Shown piece by piece: positions 1-10,730 of a DNA stretch of 42,818 bases. Each line of letters opens with the position of its first letter. The stretch's first letter is position 1. Source of the stretch: Rhodospirillales bacterium (lineage in GTDB: Bacteria; Pseudomonadota; Alphaproteobacteria; Acetobacterales; Acetobacteraceae); assembly GCA_025351925.1 (NCBI GenBank), contig JANXVC010000454.1:1-42818 (forward strand), read 5' to 3'. Made by a program: the position numbers and the translations under genes. Below the pieces are notes generated by a model that was not told the DNA's origin, did no database searches, and worked only from the letters and a program-made list of their open reading frames with translations.

Positions 1-941
<941 letters not shown>

Positions 942-945
<4 letters not shown>

Positions 946-1451
946 TCTGCGGCGTCCTGAAGGGTGCGGCCGTTCAGCGTGGCGGCGGCGTGCTGGATCG
1001 ATTTCACGATGTTTTGGTAGCCGGTGCAGCGGCAGAGGTTGCCGGAGATGCCGTAGCGGATCTCCTCCTCGGTCGGGTCGGGCGTCTCGCTCAGCAGCAC
1101 CTTGGCCCGCATCAGCATTCCCGGCGTGCAGTAGCCGCACTGCAGCCCATGCATCTGGCGAAAACCTTCTTGAAGCGCGTGCAGGGTGCCGTCGGCGTTG
1201 GCGAGGCCCTCGACCGTGTTGACGCTGGACCCGTTGGCCTGAATCGCGAACATGGTGCAGCACTTTACCGACTGGCCGTCAATCTCGACAGTGCAGGCGC
1301 CGCAGTGCCCGGTCTCACAGCCGATGTGCGCGCCGGTGAGGCCGATGTCCTCGCGCAGGAAGTGGATGAGCAGGGTGCGCGGCTCGACGAAGCGCTGAAT
1401 TTTCTTGCCGTTGATCACCAGGGAAACAGCAAGCTTCTCGATCTCGGCCAT
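942..1451 (-). CDS. coxS: Aerobic carbon monoxide dehydrogenase small (2Fe-2S) subunit
   Basis: Iron-sulphur subunit that carries electrons from the molybdenum site in CoxL to the FAD of CoxM. The 169 residues have the expected two-domain form. A plant-ferredoxin-type cluster site has Cys45, Cys50, Cys53 and Cys65 ([10 protein letters not shown]). A C-terminal helical domain holds the second cluster, with Cys105, Cys108, Cys140 and Cys142 (QCGYCTPG and NLCRCTGY). The length is normal for the family. The gene starts 3 bases after the coxM stop, with an AGGAGG ribosome-binding site inside the end of coxM, and its TGA overlaps the coxL ATG. The three subunits should therefore be made together. 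Confidence 0.95.
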
Positions 1452-1454
1452 GCG

Positions 1455-2327
1455 TCAGCCTCCTATGCGGGCGCGTGCGGCCGCCTTCATGAGCGCGCGG
1501 GACACCATCACGCCCGTCATCTCGCGGCGGTATTCGGCCGTGCCGCGGCCGTCGGTGGCGGGGTCGGTGATGGCCTTGGCCGCCGCCGCCGCGCGTTTGA
1601 CGGTCGCGGCATCCAGGGTCGAGCCGAGCACGATGGCGCCCGCCGCCTCGGCGAACAGCGGGGTCGCGGCGACATTGGTGAGCGCAATCGACGCCGTCGC
1701 GACCCGGCCGTCCACCAGGGTCAGCACCACCGCCGCGGCGGCGGTGGCATAATCCCCGATCTTTCGCTTCAGCTTCTCATATGCATAGCCGTGGCCCAGC
1801 GGCGGGACCGGGATCGACACGCCGGTCAGCAGCTCGCCTTGGCCAAGGGCGGTAAAATAGGCGCCCTGGTAGTAGTCCCGCGCCGGCACTAGGCGCGAAC
1901 CGGCGGGCCCCTCCAGAAGGTAGGTGGCGTTGAGGCAATGCATGAGCGCCGGCATGTCGTTGCCCGGGTCGCCGTTCGCGACGTTGCCGCCTAGCGTGCC
2001 CTTTGAGCGGATTTGCGGGTCGGCGACCTGCAGCGCCGTCTCGCGGAGGATAGGCAGGCGGCGAAGCAGCAGCTCGGAGTTGATCAGCTCGGCCTGGGTC
2101 ACCGTGGCACCGATGGTGATCGTGGCGCCATTGTCGCGGATCTCCTTGAGGCCAGCGACGCCGGCGAGGTCCACGAGGTGCTCGGGCGTCGCCATGCGCA
2201 GCTTCATCATGGGAATCAGACTATGGCCGCCGGCGAGCGGGCGCGCCTCGTCGCCGAGCCGGACGAGCAGGCCGACCGCCTCCGCAACGCTCGATGGCCG
2301 GTAATAGGCGAAGGGACCTGGGATCAC
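1455..2327 (-). CDS. coxM: Aerobic carbon monoxide dehydrogenase medium (FAD) subunit
   Basis: FAD-binding subunit that accepts electrons from CoxS and delivers them to the quinone pool. The frame is open from an ATG at 2360. I place the start at the GTG at 2327 because AGGAGG sits 4 bases ahead of it and because the family usually opens with MIPGPF followed by a Tyr/His-containing stretch, as here. That gives 290 residues. The two FAD-pyrophosphate motifs are present: AGGHS at about residue 32 and TLGGN at about residue 111. The protein is full length for the family. It is first in the coxM-coxS-coxL operon and is transcribed away from the galactoside operon, sharing a roughly 220-base intergenic region with it. 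Confidence 0.93.
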   Translation of the reverse strand: MIPGPFAYYRPSSVAEAVGLLVRLGDEARPLAGGHSLIPMMKLRMATPEHLVDLAGVAGLKEIRDNGATITIGATVTQAELINSELLLRRLPILRETALQVADPQIRSKGTLGGNVANGDPGNDMPALMHCLNATYLLEGPAGSRLVPARDYYQGAYFTALGQGELLTGVSIPVPPLGHGYAYEKLKRKIGDYATAAAAVVLTLVDGRVATASIALTNVAATPLFAEAAGAIVLGSTLDAATVKRAAAAAKAITDPATDGRGTAEYRREMTGVMVSRALMKAAARARIGG

Positions 2328-2337
2328 GCTTCCTCCT
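2328..2337 (-). promoter_or_regulatory. coxM ribosome-binding site that decides the GTG start
   Basis: On the minus strand AGGAGGAAGC immediately precedes GTG at 2327. The upstream in-frame ATG at 2360 has no purine-rich site ahead of it. The GTG therefore gives the better start, although the 4-base spacing is slightly short. Confidence 0.6.
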
Positions 2338-2428
2338 GCGGCCTTGTTGCTAACGGCCATGGCAGCGCGTGGCCCCGGATCGGGCGTCGCGCATTATTTG
2401 AGAAGCGTATCTTAGGGATCGACGGGCA

Positions 2429-2440
2429 GCAACCGGTTGC
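2429..2440. promoter_or_regulatory. LacI-type operator candidate upstream of the galactoside operon
   Basis: The sequence GCAACCGGTTGC is a perfect 12-base palindrome with the central AAxCGxTT pattern typical of LacI/GalR-family operators. It lies about 110 bases before the binding-protein start and about 100 bases before coxM, in the divergent region. A TAATAC hexamer at 2466-2471 could serve as a -10 for the plus-strand operon, which would put the palindrome near the -35 region, where a repressor would act. No LacI-family gene is in the window, so the regulator would be encoded elsewhere. Assignment rests on motif form alone. Confidence 0.45.
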
Positions 2441-2549
2441 GGGTAGCCAACGCGGGCCGCAACGGTAATACTCGCGCGGTGACCCCAACCGATGCGGTGT
2501 CGCCAAATCAATGCGGCGCCTGGTCAGGGTGCCGCTTACGGAGGAAAGC

Positions 2550-3782
2550 ATGCACCTCACCCGCACCCTTGCAGCGGCTGCCGTCGTTTCTGGCCTGCTC
2601 GCGGCCCCCGTTGCGGCGGGAACCATCGTCTTCAACACCGACACCTCGGACCCGCAGCCCAAGGCGGCCTTCGAGGCTGTCGTCAAGCAGTTCGAGGCCG
2701 AGAACCCCGGCGTCACCGTCAAGATGAACGTCTATGACCACGAGAGCTACAAAAGCTCGATCCGCAACTGGCTGACCTCCGCCCCGCCTGACGTGGCGCT
2801 GTGGTATTCCGGCGCGCGCATGCGGCAGTTCGTGACGCCAGGGTTGCTTGAGGACGTGAGCGCGCTGTTCACGCCGGAGACGCGGGTACAGTTCTCGCCG
2901 AAGGTGCTCGACACCGTCACCGTCGATGACAAGCAGTTCGGCGTGCCGTACAGCTACTACCAATGGGGCCTGTTCGCCCGCACCGACCTGCTGCAGAAGG
3001 CCGGGGTCGGCGATATCAAGACCTGGGACGACCTGCTCGGCGCCTGCGACAAGCTGCGGGCGGCTGGAATCGAGCCGGTGGACCTCGGCAGCAAGGATTT
3101 GTGGCCGACCGCCGGATGGTTCGACTACATCGACCTGCGCCTCAACGGCTATGAGTTCCACACGCAGCTTACTGAGGGCCGGGTGAGCTGGCAGGACCCG
3201 AAGGTGCGCGACGTGTTCGCGCACTGGAAGCAGCTGCTCGACCACCAGTGCTTTATCAAGAACCACACCAGCCTGTCATGGCAGGAGAGCCAGAGCCTGC
3301 TGTATCAGGGCAAGGCGGGCATGATGCTGATCGGCAACTTCATCACCCAGGGCATTCCGGCCGACGCTGCGGCCAACATCGGCTTCATGACCTTTCCGAC
3401 CATCACTGCCGGGCTGCCGCAGACCGAGGAGGCGCCGATTGAGAGCATCAACATCCCGACGGGCGCCAAGAACAAGGCCGACGCCATGAAGCTGCTGGCG
3501 TTCATGATGCGCGCCGACGTGCAGACGACGGTCAACAAGACGTTGAGACAGCTTCCGGCCAACAACCAGGCGCAGGTCAGCGATGACCGCTATCTCAAGG
3601 CCGGCGCGGCGCAGCTGGGCACGGCGGTGCACCTGACGCAGTTCCTCGACCGCGACACCAGCGAGGACCTGGCGACCATCGCGATGAAAGGCTTCCAGGA
3701 GTTCATGGTGAAGCCGGAGCGCCTGGACGCCGTGCTCGCCAACATCGAGCGCGCCCGCAAGCGCATCTACGCCTCCAACTAG
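2550..3782 (+). CDS. ABC sugar transporter, periplasmic binding protein
   Basis: Extracellular sugar-binding protein (family 1, MalE-like) of a carbohydrate ABC importer. It has 410 residues. An N-terminal secretion signal (basic MHLTR, then an Ala/Val/Leu core) probably ends at VAA-G near residue 23. The mature part begins TIVFNTDTSDPQPK and contains the type-typical regions ending in the helical C-terminus. The ATG at 2550 is preceded by GGAGGAAAGC, a good ribosome-binding site, so the longer in-frame opening upstream is rejected. It is the first gene of a six-gene operon with two permeases, an alpha-galactosidase, an ATPase and a beta-galactosidase, which suggests galactosides as ligands. 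The ligand itself cannot be read from the sequence. Confidence 0.9.
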   Translation: MHLTRTLAAAAVVSGLLAAPVAAGTIVFNTDTSDPQPKAAFEAVVKQFEAENPGVTVKMNVYDHESYKSSIRNWLTSAPPDVALWYSGARMRQFVTPGLLEDVSALFTPETRVQFSPKVLDTVTVDDKQFGVPYSYYQWGLFARTDLLQKAGVGDIKTWDDLLGACDKLRAAGIEPVDLGSKDLWPTAGWFDYIDLRLNGYEFHTQLTEGRVSWQDPKVRDVFAHWKQLLDHQCFIKNHTSLSWQESQSLLYQGKAGMMLIGNFITQGIPADAAANIGFMTFPTITAGLPQTEEAPIESINIPTGAKNKADAMKLLAFMMRADVQTTVNKTLRQLPANNQAQVSDDRYLKAGAAQLGTAVHLTQFLDRDTSEDLATIAMKGFQEFMVKPERLDAVLANIERARKRIYASN

Positions 3783-3797
3783 CGCGCGGCGGGGCCG

Positions 3798-4718
3798 ATG
3801 TCCGCGACGGTTGGCCGCATTGCGGTGGCTGGCCCAGTGCCGGCCACCTGGTGGCGCCGGCATCAGATGGCGCTGGCGCCGGCGATCCTGCTGGCGCCCG
3901 CCTGCCTGCTGTTCGCCCTGTTCGTCATCTGGCCGATCGCCGACAGCCTGTGGGTTAGCTTGCATGACTGGGACGGCATCAAGCCGATGCGTTTCGTCGG
4001 TTTCGGCAACTACACTGAGCTGTTCACCGACGACGTGTTCTACACGTCGCTCGTCAACAACGTGCTGTGGCTGGTCGCCTTCATGCTGGCCCCGGTATTC
4101 GGCCTGGCGCTCGCTTTGCTGTTAAACCAAACCCTATTCGGCATGCGATTGGTGAAATCGCTCTTCTTCTTCCCGTTTGTCATTAGTCAGGTCGTGGTCG
4201 GCCTGGTGTTCGGCTGGTTCCTCAACGCCGATTTCGGGCTGCTGAATGTTCTGCTGGGGTTCATCGGCCTGCCGCCGGTCGATATCCTCGGCGACGAGCG
4301 CTGGGCGACGTTCGGCGTCATGGCGGCGGGCCTGTGGCCGCAGACCGCGTATTGCATGATCCTGTACCTGACCGGCCTCACCGCGATCAACCCGGAGCTG
4401 GTGGAGGCGGCGCGGCTCGACGGCGCGCGCGGCTGGCGCCTGCTGCGCCACGTGATCCTGCCGCAGCTCCGCCCGGCGACCTTCATCGCCATCGTCGTCT
4501 GCGTCGTGGGCGCGCTGCGCAGCTTCGACCTGGTGTCGATCATGACCAAGGGCGGGCCGTACGACAGCTCCTCGGTGCTGGCGTTCTACATGTATCAGCA
4601 GACCTTCGCCTCGTTCCGCTACGGCTACGGGGCAGCGATCGCGACGGTGCTGTTTTTGATTATGGACGTGTATATCGCCTTCTTCCTAGTGTCCCTGCTG
4701 CGCCGGGAGCGCCGCTGA
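3798..4718 (+). CDS. ABC sugar transporter permease (MalF type)
   Basis: Inner-membrane permease of the galactoside importer, 306 residues with about six membrane spans. The first span (APAILLAPACLLFALFVIW) follows a short basic N-terminus. The cytoplasmic EAA loop that docks the ATPase is visible as EAARLDGARGWRLLRHVILP at about residues 201-220. The start lies 15 bases after the binding-protein stop with only a weak GGGG-rich ribosome-binding site, which fits translation continuing from the upstream gene. It pairs with the next gene to form the heterodimeric channel. Confidence 0.92.
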   Translation: MSATVGRIAVAGPVPATWWRRHQMALAPAILLAPACLLFALFVIWPIADSLWVSLHDWDGIKPMRFVGFGNYTELFTDDVFYTSLVNNVLWLVAFMLAPVFGLALALLLNQTLFGMRLVKSLFFFPFVISQVVVGLVFGWFLNADFGLLNVLLGFIGLPPVDILGDERWATFGVMAAGLWPQTAYCMILYLTGLTAINPELVEAARLDGARGWRLLRHVILPQLRPATFIAIVVCVVGALRSFDLVSIMTKGGPYDSSSVLAFYMYQQTFASFRYGYGAAIATVLFLIMDVYIAFFLVSLLRRERR

Positions 4719-4720
4719 CC

Positions 4721-5575
4721 ATGTTCCCGACGCCCTTGCAGAAACAATCGCCGGGTGCGCGGGGGCTTTATCGGGGCGTGGTGTCCATCAGCCTGCTGGT
4801 CTGGCTGCTGCCGCTGTTCGCCATCGCGCTGACCTCGACCCGCTCGCTCGACGACCTCAGCCGCGGCAACTACTGGGGCTGGCCCACCGACCTGCGCATC
4901 GCTGAGAACTACACCGCGGTGTTCACCTCGTCCCCAATGGGCCGCTATCTGCTCAACAGCGTGGTGATTACCTTGCCGGCGGTGGCGGGCACGCTTGCGG
5001 TCTCGACCATGGCCGGCTTCGCTCTGGCGCAATACCGGTTTCGCGGCAACATCGCGCTGTTCGCGACCTTCATTGCCGGCAACTTCGTGCCGTTCCAGGT
5101 ACTGATGATCCCGGTGCGCAACCTGTTCGTCCACGTGATCCCGCTTTACGACACGGTGTGGGCGCTCGTGCTGTTCCACATCGCGTTCCAGACCGGCTTC
5201 TGCACGCTGTTCATGCGCAACTTTATCCGCGAGCTGCCGGACGCGCTGGTCGAGGCGGCGCGGATCGAGGGCGTCGGCGAGCTGCGCATCTTCTGGCACG
5301 TCGTGCTGCCGCTGGTGCGCCCGGCGCTGGCGGCGCTCGCGGTGCTGGAGTTCACCTTCATCTGGAACGACTATTTTTGGGCGCTGGTGCTGGTGCAGAG
5401 CGACACCGCACGCCCGGTCACCGCGGGGCTGCAGGCGCTGGCCGGGCAGTGGCTCGCCTCGTGGCAGCTGATGAGCGCCGGCGCGCTGATCGCCGCCGCG
5501 CCGTCGATCGTCATCTTCTTTGCCATGCAGCGGCACTTCATCGCCGGGCTGACGCTCGGCGCGGTGAAGGAGTAG
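4721..5575 (+). CDS. ABC sugar transporter permease (MalG type)
   Basis: Second inner-membrane permease of the importer, 284 residues, with the first membrane span at about residues 21-38 and the EAA motif VEAARIEGVGELRIFWHVVL in the middle of the protein. The ATG follows the stop of the previous permease by two bases. The frame is open far upstream, but that extension only shadows the other permease gene. The order binding protein, MalF-type, MalG-type is the usual one for family 1 carbohydrate importers. Confidence 0.92.
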   Translation: MFPTPLQKQSPGARGLYRGVVSISLLVWLLPLFAIALTSTRSLDDLSRGNYWGWPTDLRIAENYTAVFTSSPMGRYLLNSVVITLPAVAGTLAVSTMAGFALAQYRFRGNIALFATFIAGNFVPFQVLMIPVRNLFVHVIPLYDTVWALVLFHIAFQTGFCTLFMRNFIRELPDALVEAARIEGVGELRIFWHVVLPLVRPALAALAVLEFTFIWNDYFWALVLVQSDTARPVTAGLQALAGQWLASWQLMSAGALIAAAPSIVIFFAMQRHFIAGLTLGAVKE

Positions 5576-5577
5576 CG

Positions 5578-7680
5578 ATGCGTCTCGACGGGCTGCACAC
5601 GACGCTGCTGCTGGCCCTGCGTCCGGAGGGATTGCCGGAGATCGTCCATTGGGGCCCGCGGCTGCCGCCCGGCGACACGGCGGCGCTGCGTGACCGTGCC
5701 CCGGCGCGGAACCTGCTGGACGACGACGTCGCCGAGGCCTCGCTGTTCCCGACGCTCGGCGCCGGGCTGTTCCGCACGCCGGCGCTGGCTGTACATCGCG
5801 ACGGGCGGGATTGGTCGGCAGCGTTCGGCGAGGTCACGCCCGAGGCCAATGCGGACGGCGTGCTGACGATCGCGGCGCACGATCGGGTCGCCGGCCTGCG
5901 CATTGTGATCAAGCTCGCCCTGCCGCCGGACGGCGATGTGCTGACGATGCGTGCAACGCTGACCAACGCAGGCGAGGCATCGCTCACGGTCGAGCATCTC
6001 GCCGCCGGCACGCTCCGCATCCCGCCCGAGGCGACGGAGCTGCGCACCTATGGCGGACGCTGGGCGCATGAGTTTACCGAAGCCCGCTCCGCGCTGCCGG
6101 ACGGCGCGCTGCTGCTGGAGAACCGGCGCGGACGCACCTCGCACGACCGCTTCCCGCTGCTGATCGCATCCACGCCGGGCTGCGGCGAGCAGGACGGCGC
6201 GGCGTGGGGTGTGCATTTGGGATGGAGCGGCAACCATCGCATGGTGGCCGACCGGCTCGGCGACGGATCGCTGCTGGTGAGCGGCGGCGAGCTGCTGATG
6301 CCAGGCGAAGTCACGCTGGCGCCCGGTGCGAGCCTGGCGACCCCGACCCTGTACGCCGCGTGGTCCAATGCGGGCCTGGCCGGGCTGTCGCGGGCGTTCC
6401 AGGCCTATGCGCGCCGCCACCTGCTGCGGCTTGCGACCCCGCGCCCGGTCACGCTTAACACCTGGGAGGGCACCAATTTTGCCCATGATGAGGCGCGGCT
6501 GATGCAGGAGGCGACCGCGGCGGCGGCGCTCGGCATCGAGCGGTTCGTGCTCGATGACGGCTGGATGCCGGGACGCGACCATGAGCGCGCGGGCTTGGGC
6601 GACTGGACGGCCGACCCGCGCAAGTATCCGAACGGCCTTGGCCCCCTGGCGCGCCATGTGACTGGGCTTGGCATGCAGTTCGGGCTGTGGGTGGAGCCGG
6701 AGATGGCCAATCCCGACAGCATCGTGCTGCGCGAGCACCCGGATACCGCGCTGGCGCTGGCCGGCCGGCCGCTCCGCCTTTCGCGAAATCAGCTTGTGCT
6801 GGATCTGAACCGGACAGAGGTCTGGCTGCGCGTCCATGCAGCGCTCGATACGCTGCTGCGCGAGGCGCCGATTGCCTACCTGAAATGGGACATGAACCGC
6901 GATTTGGTCGCCGCTGGCGATGCGGCGGGACGGCCGGCCAGCCGCGCCCAGGTGCTCGCGACCTACGCGATGCTGGACCGCCTGCAGACGGATCACCCGG
7001 CGTTGGAGATTGAGAGCTGCGCGTCCGGCGGCGCGCGCGCCGATTGGGGCGTGCTCGCCCGCACACAGCGCGTCTGGACGTCGGACTGCACCGACGCGCT
7101 GGAGCGCTTGCGTATCCAGCGCGGGGCCGCGCGGCTGCTGCCGCCCGAAACAATGGGCGCGCATGTTTCGGACAGCCCGAACCACCAGACTGGGCGGCGG
7201 CACACGCTGGCGTTCCGCGCTGGCGTGGCCCTGCTGTACCATTTTGGCATCGAGCTCGATCCGCTGACGCTGGACGACGCGGAGCGGGAGGAGCTCGCCG
7301 GCTGGATCGCGCTGCACAAGCGCCTGCGCCCGCTCCTGCACGCCGGGCTGCACGTGGCGGGGGACCCGATCGACGGCCGCACGCTGACCGGAGTGGTCGC
7401 GCCGGACGCAGATCATGCGGTCTATCTGGTGGCGCAGGAGGCGGACCCTGCGCGCCCGCACCCGGCGCCGCTGCGCCTGCCGGGCCTCCGCGCCGACGCA
7501 CAGTACCGGCTGCGCATTCCGGCGCCGCAACGCCCAGACGGCAAGATCTCGGCCACGCATCACGCTTTGTATGCCGAGGGTGTCGTCATCGCCGGCGGCA
7601 TCCTCGCCCATGCCGGCCTCACGCCGCCGCCGCTGCAGCCGGAGACGGCGATCATCCTCGAACTGCACCGGGAGCCCTGA
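5578..7680 (+). CDS. Alpha-galactosidase, glycoside hydrolase family 36
   Basis: Hydrolyses terminal alpha-1,6-galactosyl residues, as in melibiose and raffinose-family sugars, with retention of configuration. The 700-residue protein has an N-terminal beta-sandwich region followed by a TIM barrel. Seen in the barrel are DDGW (326-329), LWVEPEM (370-376), the nucleophile motif YLKWDMNR with Asp438, the SCASGGARAD segment (480-489) and the acid/base Asp503 in TSDCTDA. No signal peptide is present, so it acts in the cytoplasm on imported sugar. The ATG lies just after the permease stop (TAGCGATG). It sits inside the transporter operon between the permease and ATPase genes. Confidence 0.93.
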   Translation: MRLDGLHTTLLLALRPEGLPEIVHWGPRLPPGDTAALRDRAPARNLLDDDVAEASLFPTLGAGLFRTPALAVHRDGRDWSAAFGEVTPEANADGVLTIAAHDRVAGLRIVIKLALPPDGDVLTMRATLTNAGEASLTVEHLAAGTLRIPPEATELRTYGGRWAHEFTEARSALPDGALLLENRRGRTSHDRFPLLIASTPGCGEQDGAAWGVHLGWSGNHRMVADRLGDGSLLVSGGELLMPGEVTLAPGASLATPTLYAAWSNAGLAGLSRAFQAYARRHLLRLATPRPVTLNTWEGTNFAHDEARLMQEATAAAALGIERFVLDDGWMPGRDHERAGLGDWTADPRKYPNGLGPLARHVTGLGMQFGLWVEPEMANPDSIVLREHPDTALALAGRPLRLSRNQLVLDLNRTEVWLRVHAALDTLLREAPIAYLKWDMNRDLVAAGDAAGRPASRAQVLATYAMLDRLQTDHPALEIESCASGGARADWGVLARTQRVWTSDCTDALERLRIQRGAARLLPPETMGAHVSDSPNHQTGRRHTLAFRAGVALLYHFGIELDPLTLDDAEREELAGWIALHKRLRPLLHAGLHVAGDPIDGRTLTGVVAPDADHAVYLVAQEADPARPHPAPLRLPGLRADAQYRLRIPAPQRPDGKISATHHALYAEGVVIAGGILAHAGLTPPPLQPETAIILELHREP

Positions 7681-8778
<1,098 letters not shown>

Positions 8779-8792
8779 CGGAGGGACCGCCC

Positions 8793-10724
8793 ATGCTCGG
8801 CGTATGCTACTATCCCGAACACTGGCCGGAAGCTTGGTGGGCCGACGATGCTCGGCAGATGCGCGAGCTGGGCATCACCTATGTCCGCATCGCCGAGTTC
8901 GCCTGGAGCCGCATCGAGCCGGCGCCGGGCCGCTTCGAGTGGGGCTGGCTCGACCGCGCGGTCGCGACGCTGGGCGACGCCGGGCTGCGCATTGTCATGT
9001 GCACGCCGACCGCGACGCCGCCGAAATGGCTGATCGACGCGCATCCCGGCATCCTGCCGACGGACGCCCAGGGCCGCCCGCGCGGCTTCGGCAGCCGGCG
9101 GCACACGACATTCAGCTCGGGCGCCTGGCTGGAGGCGAGTCGTGCCGTCACCGAGGCGGTCGCCGCCCGCTACGGCGCGCATCCGGCGGTCGCTGGCTGG
9201 CAGATCGACAACGAGTTCGGCTGCCACGACACGGTGCTGTCCTATGGGCCCGAGGACCTGCGCGCGTTCCACGAATGGCTGCGCCGCCGCTACCAGGACC
9301 CCGAGCGGCTGAACGAGGCCTGGGGCAACGTGTTCTGGTCGATGGAGGTGGCGTCATTTGACGAGGTGAGCCTGCCGGCCGGCGCCGTGACCGAGACCAA
9401 CCCGGCGGCGCGGCTGGACTTTTGGCGCTTCGCCTCCGATCAGGTTGTGGCCTACGCCGCGATGCAGGCGGCCATCCTCCGCGCGCATTCGCCGGGCCGG
9501 TTCGTCACCCACAACTTCATGGGCCGGTTCATCGGGTTCGATCACTGGAAGCTCGGCGCCGAGCTCGACTTCGCAACGTGGGACAGTTACCCGCTGGGCT
9601 TCACCGAACAACGCGAGCTGCCGGACGACGTGCGGGCGATGTTCGCCGAGACCGGGCACCCCGACATGGCGGCGTTCCACCACGACCTGTATCGCGGCGT
9701 CGGCCGTGGCCGCTGGTGGGTGATGGAACAGCAGCCCGGCCCGGTGAACTGGGCGCCGTGGAACCCGGTGCCGAAGCCCGGCATGGTGCGGCTGTGGACC
9801 TGGGAGGCCCTGGCGCACGGGGCCGAGGTGGTCAGCTATTTCCGCTGGCGGCAGGCGCCGTTCGCGCAGGAACAGATGCACGCGGGCCTGCACCGCCCCG
9901 ACCGCGTGCGCTCGCCAGGCGGTGAGGAGGCGGCGCAAGTCGCGGCCGAACTCGCGGCGCTCGCCTTGCCGGACGGGGCGCGGGCGCCGGTGGTGCTGGT
10001 GTTCGACTACGAGGCGGCGTGGGTGACCAGCATCCAGCCGCAGGGGCAGGATTTCAACTACGTGGAGCTGTGCCTGCGCTGGTACGAGGCGGCACGGCGC
10101 TGCGGGCTGGACATCGACATCGTGCCGCCGGGTGCGCCGCTCGCGGGCTATGCGGCGGTGCTGGCGCCCTGTTTGCCGATCGTTACCGAGGCCGCGCGCG
10201 CCGCGTTCGAGGCGGCGGACGGCATGCTGCTGTTCGGCCCGCGTACCGGCAGCAAGACCGCGACCTTCTCGATCCCGCCCGAGCTGCCACCGGGTCCGCT
10301 CCGGGCGCTGCTGCCGATGCGGGTGATCCAGGTCGCCTCGCTGCGCCCGGGCCTGCGCCACGCCGTAGCCGGTCACGTGGCTGGGACGATGGAGCGCTGG
10401 CGGGAGTGGGTCGAGCCGGGCGAGGGGACGGAGGCGCTGGCCCGCTTCGCCGACAACACGCCGGCGCTGCTTCGCGCCGGCCGGGCGCACTATCTTGCAG
10501 GCTGGCCGGATGCCGCATTGCTCAATGCCACGATGCGCCGCGTGCTGGGGATTGCCGGGCTGACGTTGTTGGACCTGCCGCCGGGCGTGCGGCTACGCCG
10601 GCGCGGCGACCTCACGTTCGCGTTCAACTACGGGCCGGAGCCCTGGACCGCGCCGGACGCGGGGAGCCTGATCCTGGGCGACTGCATTGTGCCGCCGCAG
10701 GGCACCGCGGTTTGGAAAGCCTGA
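8793..10724 (+). CDS. Beta-galactosidase, glycoside hydrolase family 42
   Basis: Cleaves terminal beta-galactosyl residues. The 643-residue protein opens directly with the GH42 barrel ([12 protein letters not shown]). The acid/base Glu141 is in WQIDNEFG, and the nucleophile Glu312 is in [18 protein letters not shown]. The trimerisation and C-terminal beta domains follow, ending [12 protein letters not shown]42 enzymes act in the cytoplasm, and there is no signal peptide. The ATG at 8793 has GGAGGGACC upstream, and the open frame before it is a shadow of the ATPase end. With the GH36 enzyme in the same operon, the cell could remove both alpha- and beta-linked galactose from imported oligosaccharides. 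Confidence 0.94.
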   Translation: MLGVCYYPEHWPEAWWADDARQMRELGITYVRIAEFAWSRIEPAPGRFEWGWLDRAVATLGDAGLRIVMCTPTATPPKWLIDAHPGILPTDAQGRPRGFGSRRHTTFSSGAWLEASRAVTEAVAARYGAHPAVAGWQIDNEFGCHDTVLSYGPEDLRAFHEWLRRRYQDPERLNEAWGNVFWSMEVASFDEVSLPAGAVTETNPAARLDFWRFASDQVVAYAAMQAAILRAHSPGRFVTHNFMGRFIGFDHWKLGAELDFATWDSYPLGFTEQRELPDDVRAMFAETGHPDMAAFHHDLYRGVGRGRWWVMEQQPGPVNWAPWNPVPKPGMVRLWTWEALAHGAEVVSYFRWRQAPFAQEQMHAGLHRPDRVRSPGGEEAAQVAAELAALALPDGARAPVVLVFDYEAAWVTSIQPQGQDFNYVELCLRWYEAARRCGLDIDIVPPGAPLAGYAAVLAPCLPIVTEAARAAFEAADGMLLFGPRTGSKTATFSIPPELPPGPLRALLPMRVIQVASLRPGLRHAVAGHVAGTMERWREWVEPGEGTEALARFADNTPALLRAGRAHYLAGWPDAALLNATMRRVLGIAGLTLLDLPPGVRLRRRGDLTFAFNYGPEPWTAPDAGSLILGDCIVPPQGTAVWKA

Positions 10725-10730
10725 TAAACG

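Noticed and set aside
9354-10490. 378-codon antisense frame over the beta-galactosidase
   Set aside because: It mirrors a gene with both GH42 catalytic glutamates and has no recognisable motif. It is a composition artefact.
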